A stretch of DNA of 64,000 nucleotides from Aureococcus anophagefferens (lineage: Eukaryota; Sar; Pelagophyceae; Pelagomonadales; Pelagomonadaceae), in assembly GCF_000186865.1 (NCBI RefSeq), contig NW_008705566.1, forward strand, positions 3,200 to 67,199. The letters run 5' to 3'. Positions 38,147-48,900 of this stretch are shown in pieces. Each line of letters begins with the position of its first letter. Positions within the stretch are counted from its first letter, which is position 1. The translations under genes and the position numbers were made by a program. The notes below the pieces were generated by a model. The model had not been told where the DNA came from. It did no database searches and saw only the letters and a list, made by a program, of their open reading frames with translations.

Positions 38147-39738
38147 ATGAAGAACATTTCTCTCGAATCTTCGGCCGACCCGGAGGCGCGGGCCCGCCGC
38201 TTCCCCGAGCCGGCGGGCGCGCCGCACGCGCTCGTGTCCCCGGAGAGCTCGGCACGACGGATAAACAACGAAACGCCGGCGGCCGACGAGGGCGAGCGCG
38301 CGGCGGCGGCCGCGGCGGAAGAAACGGCCGGACCGGACGCGGGCGCCGCGCCGCGGGAGTTTTCCGACGGCGCGCCGTCCGGCTCGCCGTCGCCCGAGGA
38401 GCCCGGGACGCCCCGGGGGTCCGACGCCGAGGACGACGCGCTGGCCGCGGCGACCGCGGCCGTGGACCTCGGCGGCGGCGCCTACGAGGCCGGCGGCGCC
38501 GAGGCCGGCGGCGACGAGGTCTACGGCGACGACCCCGACGGCTTCAGCCCGTCGTCGCCGCAGATGGGCGCCGGCGGCCTCGCCTACCTCCAGAACTGGG
38601 GGCCCGGCGGGCCCCTGGGCATGCACGACGCGAGCCTCGGCCCCGAGCAGCTCGAGACCGTGCACTGCCCCCAGGCGCTCGTGGGCCGCCTCATCGGCAA
38701 GCAGGGCGACACGATCAAGGACCTGCAGCGGCGGTCCGGCGCGCGCATCCAGATCGACCAGAACTTCCCCGAGGGCACGCCGCGCGTCGTCACCGTCGAG
38801 GGGAGCGCGCAGTGCGTCGCGCTCGGCGTCCAGCTCGTGCGGTCCCTCATCGGCAACTCGCCGGCCGTGGGCAACGGCAACCCGGGCAAGATGACGACCT
38901 TCGAGTGCCCCAAGGCCCTCGTGGGCCGCGTCATCGGCAAGGGCGGCGAGACGATCAACGAGCTCCAGCGCCGGTCCGGCGCGCGCATCCAGATCGAGCA
39001 GCGCGTGCCCGAGGGGGCGCCCTGCATCATCGAGGCGCGCCGCGGCGTCTGCGGATGTTCGTCGCGGCTTCATTGCTCGTCGTCTCGGCGGCCTCCGCGC
39101 GCGCGCGCGCGGCGGTGTCGCGGGATCGCGCGCGCGCCCGTCCGCAGGTCCAGGGCAGCGACGCCGCCGTCGAGGAGGCGCGGCGCCTCACGCACGACGT
39201 CATGGGGGGCAAGCGCCTCGAGCCCTTCGCCGGCGGCGACGCCTACTACGGCCCGGGCGCGCCGCCGGGCGCCGGCTACGGCATCCCGCCGTACCTCGTG
39301 CCCCAGACCGGCGGCGTCGACTTCGCCGGCGGCCTCGCCCAGTACAGCCGCGCCGCGCGCCTCGAGAACGAGAAGCTCGCGACGAAGGCGCGGCTCCGCG
39401 GCGTCCCGCGCGCGCCGCCGCGCGCGCCGACGCGCGCCGACCCGCAGGCCGACGGCCGCGCGCCGAGCGGCGGCGTGCTCTACCCGCCGCCCGGCGCCTA
39501 CGGCGTGCCGCCCTACGCCTACGCCTACGGCGGCGGCGCGCCCTACGCCTACGCGCCCTACTACGCGCGCGGCGGCCTCGTGCCCGGCGCCTACGGCGGC
39601 CCGCCGCCGCCGCCGCCGGCGCAGGCCGTCACGCCCGACGGGTGGACGAGCCACGTCGACGGCCAGGGCCGCCAGTACTGGCACCACGCGACGAGCGGCC
39701 AGAGCTCCTGGGACGCGCCCCCGAGCCAGTCGCCCTGA
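38147..39738 (+). CDS. KH-KH-WW RNA-binding protein, two exons
   Basis: 492 residues if the ATG at 38147 is used; an in-frame ATG also lies at 38033. Exons are 38147-39034 and 39148-39738. The 113-bp GC-AG intron in phase 0 (starts GCGCGCCGCG, ends TCCGCAG) is required because the frame changes; splicing joins GAPCIIE to VQGSDAAVEEARRL inside the second KH domain. KH1 (ETVHCPQALVGRLIGKQGD) and KH2 (CPKALVGRVIGKGGE) carry intact GxxG loops (GKQG, GKGG), so single-stranded RNA or DNA binding is expected. A Tyr/Ala/Gly-rich linker leads to a C-terminal WW domain (GWTSHVDGQGRQYWHHATS). An architecture akin to FUBP/far-upstream-element or splicing regulators. Confidence 0.88.
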
Positions 39739-39836
39739 GCGCGCGCGCCCCCTTCCCCCGGAAATCATACGGCATCATCGCGCCGGCCCCGCTCGTAACC
39801 CGCACTGTCTGTGAACTCCAACTGCCCGCGATCGCC

Positions 39837-42800
39837 TTACAGGTTCGGCATGTAGCCCTCGAGCTCGACGTCGTAGGTGAAGCTCTCGGGGGACCCCTTG
39901 AGGTGGACCTTGGCGACGGTCTTGATCCAGCGGCCGACGTCGAGGCCGTTGCCCGCCTGGGCCTCGGGCGGCGTGAAGGTGAAGGCGACGGGCGCCGTGC
40001 CGCCCGCGGGCACCGTGCCCTTGTCCGGGCTCGCGGCGAAGTAGCCCGCGGCCTTGGTCGCGGCGTCGAGCTCGACCTCGAAGGTGCCGTTGGACCCGAG
40101 GCTCGCGGGCTTCTTCGGTGCGCGGGGCCCGCCGTCGGGCGCGTCGGCGGCGCAGCAGCCCACGAGCACGGACGCGGACGCGGCGCGGTCGCCGTCGTCG
40201 CCGCCGTCGTCGGCCTTGGGCCGGTCCGCGACGCGCGGGAAGCGGATGGCGATCTTCGGGTTCACGGGCGGGCCCAGGCCCATCATGTCCCGCACCTCGG
40301 CCGCGGCGTCGTCGAGCTCCGCCGGCAGCCCGAAGGGGTCCTCGAAGGCCGCGCCGAGGCTCAGCGGCCGGTCGTCCGCGACGACGTACATCTGGTGGTC
40401 GTGGCAGCGGCCGAGCACCGTGAGCACGTGGCGCTTGTCCTCGTTGGGCACCTCGACGCGCAGCTTCTGGTAGTAGGCCCAGACGCGGCCGTGGTCCGGC
40501 CGGAACTTGATCTTCACGGCGAGCGTCGCGCCCGGCGCGACCTGGGCAGCACAAGAGTGATTCAAGTTCGCTTCAACGTGAGTGTGCCGCGCGCGCGCGT
40601 TCCGGAAAAAGCATCCACGCTTCGAGACCGTTCCGAGAGATGATCGCTCGTCCAAAAATCAGCCAAAACGAGTGGAAAACGGCCGAGATCGGAGCCTTTG
40701 AAGTTGGGAATTTCGCTCTCTTTTGCTGCCCCGGGCGCGACCGTCGCCTCGGACGGCACGCACACGAAGGGCGCGGACGCGTCGCGGTTCTCGCGCGGCA
40801 CGGGCTCGCCCAGGGGCGTGAGGCAGAAGGACAGCGGGAACACGGACGTGTTGTGCAGCAGCAGCTCCTTCGTCCGCGCGCAACCCACAAACACGTGGCC
40901 CATGTCGACGAAGCCGTCCGGCGGGTCGAGCTCCAGCGTCGGCGACACGCCCTCGCCGCGCAGGGCGACGCGCACCGTGCGGCCCAGCGCCGGGCAGACC
41001 AGCTCCAGGTGCTCGGACCGCACGCCGCGCGCCGTCGGCGCGAACTGGAGCAGCGCCGAGTGCGGCGGCGCTTTCGGGTGGAGCGGCCGGAGCGCGTTGA
41101 CCATCATGAAGGGCCCGACGCCGTTGAGGCCCGGCACGGCCTTGACCTCGAGGGGCGGGCCGTCGGCCGCGAGGTTCCGCAGGCGGAGCGGCAGCGTCGA
41201 CGTCTGGCCGACGGCGAGCTGCCCGAAGTCGATCTTCTCGCAGTCGCACCAGAACGTGCGCTCCACCGTCGTCGTCTGCACCTCGAGGAAGAGGGGCGGC
41301 GGCGGCTCCGCCGCCGACGACTGCACGTAGCAGGGGATCTTCCAGACCGCGTGCTCGCTCCACGGCTCCCGCGCGTCGCGGTCGCTCTTGGGAGGCCCGC
41401 CGTAGCCGTCGAGGCCCTTGACGCCGTGGACGCTCACGGTGAGCGTGCCCTCGAAGGGCTCCGGCGGCGTCGTCGCCGCGGCGTAGGCCGCGTCCCGGGC
41501 GGCCTTGAGCTCCGCGTCCCTCGCCCGCTTCGCGGCCGCGGCGGCCTCCCGCGCGTCGTCGTCGGGCTCCGGCTCGGGCTCCGCGTCGTCCGGCGGCGGC
41601 GGCGGCGCGTGGCCGAAGACGGCGTCGAGGTCCCGCGCCTTGGGCTGGACGTTGGCGTCCCGGAGGCTCGGCGTGTCCCGGGGCCCCTTGGACCGCGGCG
41701 GCGCGAACGAGATTTCCACGCGGCGCGTCTCGCCCGGCGCGACCGTCGCGACCGCGGGCTGCACGGTCAGGAAGCTCAGCAGGGGCTTGGGGACGACGAG
41801 TTCGAAGGTCCGCGGCGCCGCCTCGCGCTTCGCGCCGGGCGCCGACGGGTGCGACACGAGGACCGACGCGACGACGCGGTCGCCCGGCGACGCGGGCGGG
41901 AACTTGAGCACGGTGAAGGAGAACTTGAGCGCCGGCTCCAGCCCCCGGCCCCGCACCTTGATGGCGTAGGTGTTGTTCATCGTCGTGCGCATGGTCAGGT
42001 TGAGGTCGACGTTGACCGCGGACACGGGCTTGAAGATGACGTCCACGGTCCGCGACTCGCGCGGCAGGAGCACGCCGAAGCCGTCGTTGGGCTGGACGTC
42101 GACCTCGGCGCTGAGGTTGACGAAGCCGAACTTCTGGGGGAGCGCCGACTCGTTCGTGAGCACGACGGGCGCGCTCAGAGCTTCCGTGACGTAGCACGGC
42201 CCGTAGTCGAGCGCGGTCGTCGAGAAGGACACGTCGGACCGCGTGAGCTGGGCCCGCAGCGTGTAGTAGACGGGGAGGGCCTGGTCCGGCACCATGATCC
42301 GCATGGGCACCGCGATGATGCCCCGGTCCTTGATGCAGTAGGGCGCGCAGCGGTCGACGACGGCCGGCGTCGGCCGGAACTTGATCGACATCTCAAAGTC
42401 CGCGCCCGGCTGCACGAAGCCCATGTCCGGCTGGTACTCGAAGAACTCGCGGAACTCCTTGGGCGCCCGCGCGATGGCCTTGAAGGCGATCTTGCCCCGG
42501 TTCCGCAGCATGAGCTTCTTCCGGTAGAGTTTGCCGTAGACGGCGCAGCGCATGTCGACGACGGGCTCCGCGACGTAGATGGGCACCTCGATGGACGACC
42601 CGATGATGCTCAGCGGGATGGTCTCGGCGAAGCCCTCGAAGCGGATGGCCACCTGCTCCCGCGCGTAGCCCGCGCGGAGCGGCGCGAACTTGATCACGTG
42701 CGCGACCTCGGCGTAGCCCGCGACCTCGCCGCCGTTCGCGTACTGGATGGGCCCGAGGCCGTCGGCGTACTTGAGCGCCGCCGCGCCGACGGACGCGGCC

Positions 42801-45268
42801 TGGTCCAGCAGGGCGCGCTCCCTGGCGTCGTCGTCGTCGTCGCCGTCGTCGTCGAGCGACGCGTCGTCCTCGGGCGCCGCGGCGTCCGCGGCCGCGGGCG
42901 CGGGCGACGCCGCGCCGCCGCGCGGGCTCTTGCCGCCGGGCGTCGCCGGCCGGGACACGATGCCCGCGGGCGCGCCCGTCTTCGGGTCGAAGAACTCGAA
43001 CTTCGTGGGCAGCGCGCCCTGGTTCTTGATGATCAACGAGAACGTCGACGTCTCGCCCATGACGACGTTGTCGAACTGGACGTGGGGGTCCGAGATCGAC
43101 GGCACGACCTTTTTTTTCGTGCAGACGATGGGCACGGAGAAGGGCCCCGTCGCCGCGAGGAGGGGGAGCTCGTCGAAGATGTCCTCGTCGACCTGGGGCG
43201 TGAACGTGACGTCGATGACGCAGGACGTGCCCGCGGACATGCGGCCGGGCTTGACGTAGGACACGTCGAAGAAGTCGACGATGGCGTCGCCGAGGGGCAG
43301 CACCTTGAAGTTGTTGAAGGACAGCGACACGTTCGTGAGCGTGATCTTCCGGTGGTGGCTCTCGCCGACGGCGAAGTCCTTGAACTCGATGCGCGTGGGC
43401 TCGGCGACGAAGGCCGCGGACCGCAGCGTGCGGCCCGCGATGATCTGGGGCGCGCCGGAGGCGAGGCGGTCCTTCTGGCGCCGCTGCGCGCGCGCGAGGC
43501 AGTCGCGCTCGAATTTCGAGAGCTCCGAGCCGTGCTTCCGCGGCGCCTTGGCGGCCTCGGCCTCGTCGCCGGCGCCGGCCTGGGCGACCTCGCCCGCGAG
43601 CTTGGCCTGGGACGCGTTCAGCGCCTCGCCCGGCGGCGCCTCGTCGGGGGGCAGCAGGCCCTGGAGCGTCTTCAGCGCGCCGCCGCCGCCGTCGCCGCCG
43701 TCGTCCTTCTTCTTCCGCGCGACGCTCGAGTCGTCGACGCTGCGGAGCTTGGGGATCAAACGCCCGAACTCGCCCAGGTCCTCGGCGACGGTCTCGTTCG
43801 CCGGGAGCTTCGCCAGGTCGCGGATGAGCTCGCGGCGCTGCGCCTCCGTCTTCCGCGAGTTCTTGCCCGTCCCAAAGGTGTGGTCCAGGATCTTCGTCTC
43901 CTGCGAGGGGAACATGGGCACGGTGGACCGGCCCGTCGGGTCCACGAGGCTCTTGCCCGTGCGGCTCAGCAGGTACTCCATCGTCCGCGCCTCCGTGAAG
44001 TTGCGGCCGAGCGCGTCGCGGTGCGCCTTTTCCAAAGCCGCCGCGTGGGCCTCGTGGGCCTCGATCTTGCGCTGGCGCGCGTCGTCGACGGCGATGCGCT
44101 CGATGACGGCGCGGCGCTTCGCCTCGATCTTCGCGTGCGCGGCGGCCGCGCGCGTCCGCGCCTCGTCCTCGACCTCGCGGCGCCGGAAGACCTCGTAGGG
44201 GTTCTCGCCCCGCGCCTCCAAGCGCGCCTTCTCCCGGGCGAACTCGTCGCGCTTCGCCTGCTTGCGCATGGCCGCCTTCTCGTTGCGGCCCCGGAGCTCG
44301 ACCGTCGCCGCGTCCGTGTCCGCCTTGAGCTGGAGCACGGCTTCCGCGCGGTCCTCGCGCTCCGCGCGCCGCGCGTCCTCGCAGTGGGCGCGCACCTCGC
44401 GCGTCACGGCGCCGCTCCGCGCCACGCGCCGCTTCGCCTTCGTGCGGCCCTCGACGGCCGCGCGCGCCTTGCGGTCGTCGAGCGCTTGTTTTTCCGCGCG
44501 CCGCGTCCGCGCGGCGTCGAGGCGGCCCTCGTGGGCCCGCACGCGCCGCTCCGCGCCGGCGATCTCGAGGTCCACGGTCTCCCGCGCCTTGAGCGCCGCG
44601 GCCTCGAGCTTCTCCGCCTTGGCCGCCTTGGCCTTGAGCGCCTTCTCCGCGAGGGCGGCGCACGACCGCTCCGTGCGCTGCGCGACGTGCTCCGCGACGC
44701 GCTCCGCGTCGCGCTCCCGCGCCGCCGTCGCCCGCTGGCGTTGAGCGGCGGCGTCGGCGCCCAGGGCCGCGCGCTTCGCGTCCGCGAGCGCCGCGAGCTC
44801 CGCCTTGGACAGCGAGCTCCGGCCGAGCGGGTGCGCGTTCGCCGCGGCCTCGAGCTCCCGGTAGACCCGGGCGGCCTCGCCGGCGAGCCGGTCCTGCTGC
44901 ACGGCCCGCGTCAGCTCCTGGTCCGCGACGAGCGCCGCCTCGTCCGCGGCCTTGCGCGTCGCCGCGCGCTCGCCCGTCGCGCCGTCGAGCTCGCGCACCA
45001 TCTTCACGAGCTCCTTGTCGCTCATGGCGCGGAAGCGCGCCGTCGCGAGCGTCGCCAGCGTCTTCTGCGTGCCGCCGGAGGCCACCGTCTCCTCCGCCGG
45101 CGACCCGAGCGCCTCGCCGTCCTCGTCGTAGCCGGCGAAGAGGTCGCCGTACTTCGACTCCAGGGCGCCGTCCATGGGACCGTCGAAAAATTCGCCCGCG
45201 TGCGTCTCGTATTTCGCCTCGTCGTAGGCGCCCGTCTCGCCCAGCTCGTCGGCGCGGCCGGCCATCAT
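39837..45268 (-). CDS. CFAP74: CFAP74-like central-pair (C1a) protein, two exons
   Basis: 1,743 residues; exon 1 is 45268 down to 40742 and exon 2 is 40541 down to 39837. Residues about 75-500 are coiled coil rich in Ala, Arg, Glu and Lys. The C-terminal two-thirds hold several ASH/MSP-type beta domains. The block near 620-720 (RIEFKDFAVGESHHRKITLTNVS; GRMSAGTSCVIDVTFTP; GPFSVPIVCTKKK; VQFDNVVMGETSTFSLIIKN) is close to CFAP74/FAP74, a component of the C1a projection of motile cilia; other ASH-domain ciliary proteins are the alternative. The 200-bp intron joins VPSEAT to VAPGATLAVKIKFRPD. The start is the first of two adjacent Met codons. Confidence 0.82.
40542..40741 (-). mobile_element. Introner element forming the CFAP74 intron
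   Basis: A 200-bp GT-AG intron. It is flanked by an 8-bp direct repeat, GGCGCGAC on the plus strand, at 40534-40541 and 40734-40741. The element ends are imperfect inverted repeats: CTGGGCAGCACAAGAG at 40542 and, reversed, CGGGGCAGCAAAAGAG at 40733. On the coding strand the duplicated target GTCGCGCC supplies the donor and the element's CTGCCCAG supplies the acceptor. Splicing therefore restores the uninterrupted exon exactly. The interior codes for nothing recognisable, so it is non-autonomous. Confidence 0.85.
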
Positions 45269-45394
45269 GGCCGCGCGCCGCCACGGGACGCTGCGACGGC
45301 CGGCAGCCCCCACAACCGCGCTGCCTCTCGTTACAGCAAAGATGTTGCATTTCAAGGTGCCGTCCGTGTATGTATCCCAGCGCGCTGTTACAGC
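45269..45394. promoter_or_regulatory. Divergent promoter shared by CFAP74 and a candidate ciliary gene
   Basis: 126 bp separates the two start codons. It contains two copies of GTTACAGCA (about 45330 and 45388). Shared regulation of two ciliary genes is inferred; no RFX-type site is identified with confidence. Confidence 0.4.
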
Positions 45395-45838
45395 ATGGAC
45401 AAGACCATCGGCACGAACTCGCTCCGCGGGGGGCGCAAGATCTATGGCCATAAGACCTTGATTAGTAACTGGATCGAGGAGACCTACCGCCCGAACCTCA
45501 CGCCCGCCGGCGGCTTCACGACGTCCCGCTTCGTGACGACGACCATGGAGCAGCAGGCCACGGGCTACAGCGGCCAGCCCGTCGTCGCCCAGACCTTCGG
45601 CTCCGGCGTGAAGCGCGACGACACGAACGAGCGCTTCGACTACGGCAACGTCATCGCGCCGGACAAGCAGTCCAACAGCAAGGAGTGGAAGACGGTCACG
45701 CAGGACTCCAAGGAGTTCTGCACGAGCTTCGCGATGAAGGGCGGCCTCCAGAACGAGGCGCTCGTCGAGTACCGAAATCGCTGGACGCGCGACACGGCCG
45801 AGGGCGCGTCCGTGCGCTTCCCGAACCGCGCGTTCTGA
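45395..45838 (+). CDS. Small conserved-looking protein, candidate ciliary microtubule inner protein
   Basis: 147 residues: MDKTIGTNSLRGGRKIYGHK then TLISNWIEETYRP. The KxLxxNWxEE pattern resembles small axonemal microtubule inner proteins such as CFAP107, and the protein is short, loop-rich and without coiled coil or membrane helix, as is usual for that group. The identity is not secure. The divergent placement beside CFAP74 with 126 bp between starts supports a ciliary role. It ends SVRFPNRAF. Confidence 0.6.
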   Translation: MDKTIGTNSLRGGRKIYGHKTLISNWIEETYRPNLTPAGGFTTSRFVTTTMEQQATGYSGQPVVAQTFGSGVKRDDTNERFDYGNVIAPDKQSNSKEWKTVTQDSKEFCTSFAMKGGLQNEALVEYRNRWTRDTAEGASVRFPNRAF

Positions 45839-45901
45839 GGGGGCGTCCGCGCGCGTCGTAAGACCGGCGCTCGCCCGGGCGACTTAGCGCGGTCGGGTCG
45901 A

Positions 45902-45958
45902 TAGACTCGTGTGTCGTTACTCTGTAGCAATCGGAGCCCTAGACTCGTGTGCCGTTAC
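45902..45958. repeat. 19-bp direct repeat spanning the stop codon of the repeat protein
   Basis: TAGACTCGTGTGTCGTTAC at 45902-45920 and the same with one mismatch at 45940-45958, 38 bp apart. The second copy contains the stop codon of the minus-strand gene, so the repeat lies in its 3' end and 3' UTR. Confidence 0.75.
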
Positions 45959-48900
45959 CTCGAAGCGACCGCGGGCCCGCCGGCGACCATGGCGGCGACG
46001 TCCTTCAGCGGCGCGGTGTCGACGCCCGCGGCCTCGCACTCGCCGATGAAGTCGAAGAGCGTCTTGGTGATCGTGGCGTCGCGCTTGTGCGCGGCTTCGG
46101 CCTCCTGCAGGCATCGCAGCCGCTCCTCCGTCTCGCGGATCTCGCGCTGCAACCCGTCAGCGCTCGACTCGGCGGCGCTCAGCGCCGCGGCCCGCGCGCC
46201 CGCGGCGGCGGCGGTCTTGGCGGGACCGTCCTTCGCCAGCCAAGCTTGGACGCTCGCGAACCAGGCCGGCGTGGACGAGCCGCCCGCGGGCTTGCCCTTG
46301 AACGCGCCCGCCGTCGACGGATGGATCGGGACGCCAACGGCGGCCTTGGCGGGCGTTTTCTCGGCGGAGGCGAGAGCGGCCGCGGGCGACGCCGGCGGCG
46401 CCGCGCCCAGCGAGTCAGGAGTCCCGGACGAGGCGCCCGTGGCCGCCTTGACGTCACGGTCCTTGCCCTTGAACGAGGGCGCGGGCGACGCGAAGTGGTC
46501 CATGTAGCCCTCGCCGGCGGGCTTGTCGGGGGTTTCGTCCTTGCCCTTGAACGTGCCCGCCGTCGTCGCGAAGCGGTCCCTCGAGCCGCCGGCTGCGGCC
46601 TTTTCGCCAGAGTCCTTGGCGGAGGCGAGAGCGGCCGCGGCCGAAGCGTGCTGCACCGGGTTCAGCCAGTCAGGAGTCCAAGACGAGGTGCTCTTGGCCT
46701 TGGATTCACGGTCCTTGCCCTTGAACGAGGGCGCGGGCGACGAGAAGTGGTCCATGAAGCCCTCGCCAGCGGGCTTGTCGGGGGTTTCGTCCTTGAAGGC
46801 GCGCGACGACGACGCGAAGCGGTCGCTGTTGCCGCCGGCGGGGGCCTTGGCGGGGGCGGCCCTGGCCGGGGCGGGCGGGGCCGCGGGCGACGCCGGCGGC
46901 GCCTTGAAGTCACGGTCCTTGCCCTTGAACGAGGGCGCGGGCGACGAGAAGTGGTCCATGAAGCCCTCGCCAGCGGGCTTGTCGGGGATTTCGTCCTTGA
47001 AGGCGCGCGACGATGACGCGAAGCGGTCGCTGTTGCCGCCGGCGGGACCCTTTGCGGGGGCGGTCTTGGCCGGGGCGGGCGGGGCCGCGGGCGACGCCGG
47101 CGGCGCCTTGAAGTCACGGTCCTTGCCCTTGAACGAGGGCGCAGGCGACGAGAAGTGGTCCATGAAGCCCTCGCCGGCGGGCTTGTCGGGGGTTTCGTCC
47201 TTGAAGGCGCGCGTGCTGCCGCCGGCGGTAGCCTTGGCGGGGGCGGCCCTGGCCGGGGCGGGCGGGGCCGCGGGCGACGCCGGCGGCGCCTTGAAGTCAC
47301 GGTCCTTGCCCTTGAACGAGGGCGCGGGCGACGAGAAGTGGTCCATGAAGCCCTCGCCGGCGGGCTTGTCGGGGGTTTCGTCCTTGAAGGCGCGCGTGCT
47401 GCCGCCGGCGGTAGCCTTGGCGGGGGCGGCCCTGGCCGGGGCGGGCGGGGCCGCGGGCCTGGCCGGGGCGGCCGTGGTCGAGGGCGACGCCAGCGGCGCC
47501 GCGCTCATCCCCGCGACTTCGCGAAGACGGCCGTCGGGGCCGCGCTCGACGCGGCGCGGCTCGCGCCCGGCGACGGCCTGGGCTGCATCCGGCACCAACG
47601 AGGCCGAGACGGGGCGTGGCGGGGAAATCGCGGCCTTGGCGGGCGCGGGCGTGGCCGCGGACGACGCCTGCGGCGCCGCGCCCAGCCAGTCAGGAGTCCC
47701 GGACGAGGCGCCCGTGGCCGCCTTGAAGTCACGGTCCTTGCCCTTGAACGAGGGCGCGGGCGACGAGAAGTGGTCCATGAAGCCCTCGCCGGCAGGCTTG
47801 TCGGGGGTTTCGTCCTTGAAGGCGCGCGTGCTGCCGCCGGCGGGGGCCTTGGCGGGGGCGGCCCTGGCCGGAGCGGGCGGGGCCGCGGCCCCGGCCGGGG
47901 CGGCTGGGGCCGCGGCCTCGGCGCCCCCGCCTGCAACTTCGCGAAGACGGCCGTCGGCGCCGCGCTCGACGCGGCGCGGCTCGCGCCCGGCGACGGCCTG
48001 GGCTGCTTCCAGCCCCAACGAGGCCGAGACGGGGCGTGGGGGCGGGGCCGTGGCCCTGGCCGGGGCGGCCGCGGCCGCGGGCGACGCCAGCGGCGCCGGG
48101 CTCAGCCAGTCAGGAGTCCCGGACGAGGTGCTCTTGGCCTTGAGGTCATGCTCCTTGCCCTTGAACGAGCCCGCGCTCGACGAGAAGTGGTCCATGAAGC
48201 CCTCGCCGGCGGGCTTGTCGGGGGTTTCTTCCTTTGCCGCCGCAGGGACCCTCAGCGGGGCCCTTGGCGCGGCCCTTGGCGGGGGCGGCCTGACCGGGGC
48301 GGCCGTGGCCGCGGGCGACGCCGCCGGCGCCGCGCCTAGCCAGTCAGGAGTCCCGGACGAGGCGCCCGTGGCCGGCTTGACGTCACGGTCCTTGCCCTTG
48401 AACGAGCCCGCGGTCGCGAAGTGGTCCATGAAGCCCTCGCCGGCGGGCTTGTCGGGAGTCTCGTCCTTCACCGCCGCCGGGGCCCTCGGCGGAGGCGGCC
48501 TGACCGGAGCCGTCGTGGCCGCGGGCGACGCCGGCGGCGCCGCGCCCAGCCAGTCAGGAGTCCCGGACGAGGCGCCCGTGGCCGGCTTGAAGTCACGCTC
48601 CTTGCCCTTGAACGAGCCCGCGGTCGCGAAGTGGTCCATGAAGCCCTCGCCGGCGGGCTTGTCGGGCGTCTCGTCCTTCACCGCCGCCGGGGCCCTCGGC
48701 GGAGGCGGCCTCGCCCTTGGCGGGGGCGGCCTGGCCGGGGCGGGCGGGGCCGCGGCCCTGGCCGGGGCGGCCGCGGCCGCGGGCGATGCCAGCGGCGCCG
48801 CGCCCAGCCAGTCAGGAGTGCCGGACGAGGTGCTCTTGGCCTTGAATGCACGGCCCCTGCCCTTGAGCGAGCCCGCGCTCGACGCAAAGTGGTCCATGTA

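Noticed and set aside
40640..45450. Plus-strand open frame of over 1,500 codons opposite CFAP74
   Set aside because: The translation is an Arg/Leu/Val-rich antisense shadow of CFAP74. Only its last part (45395-45838) is a real gene, in the same frame by chance.
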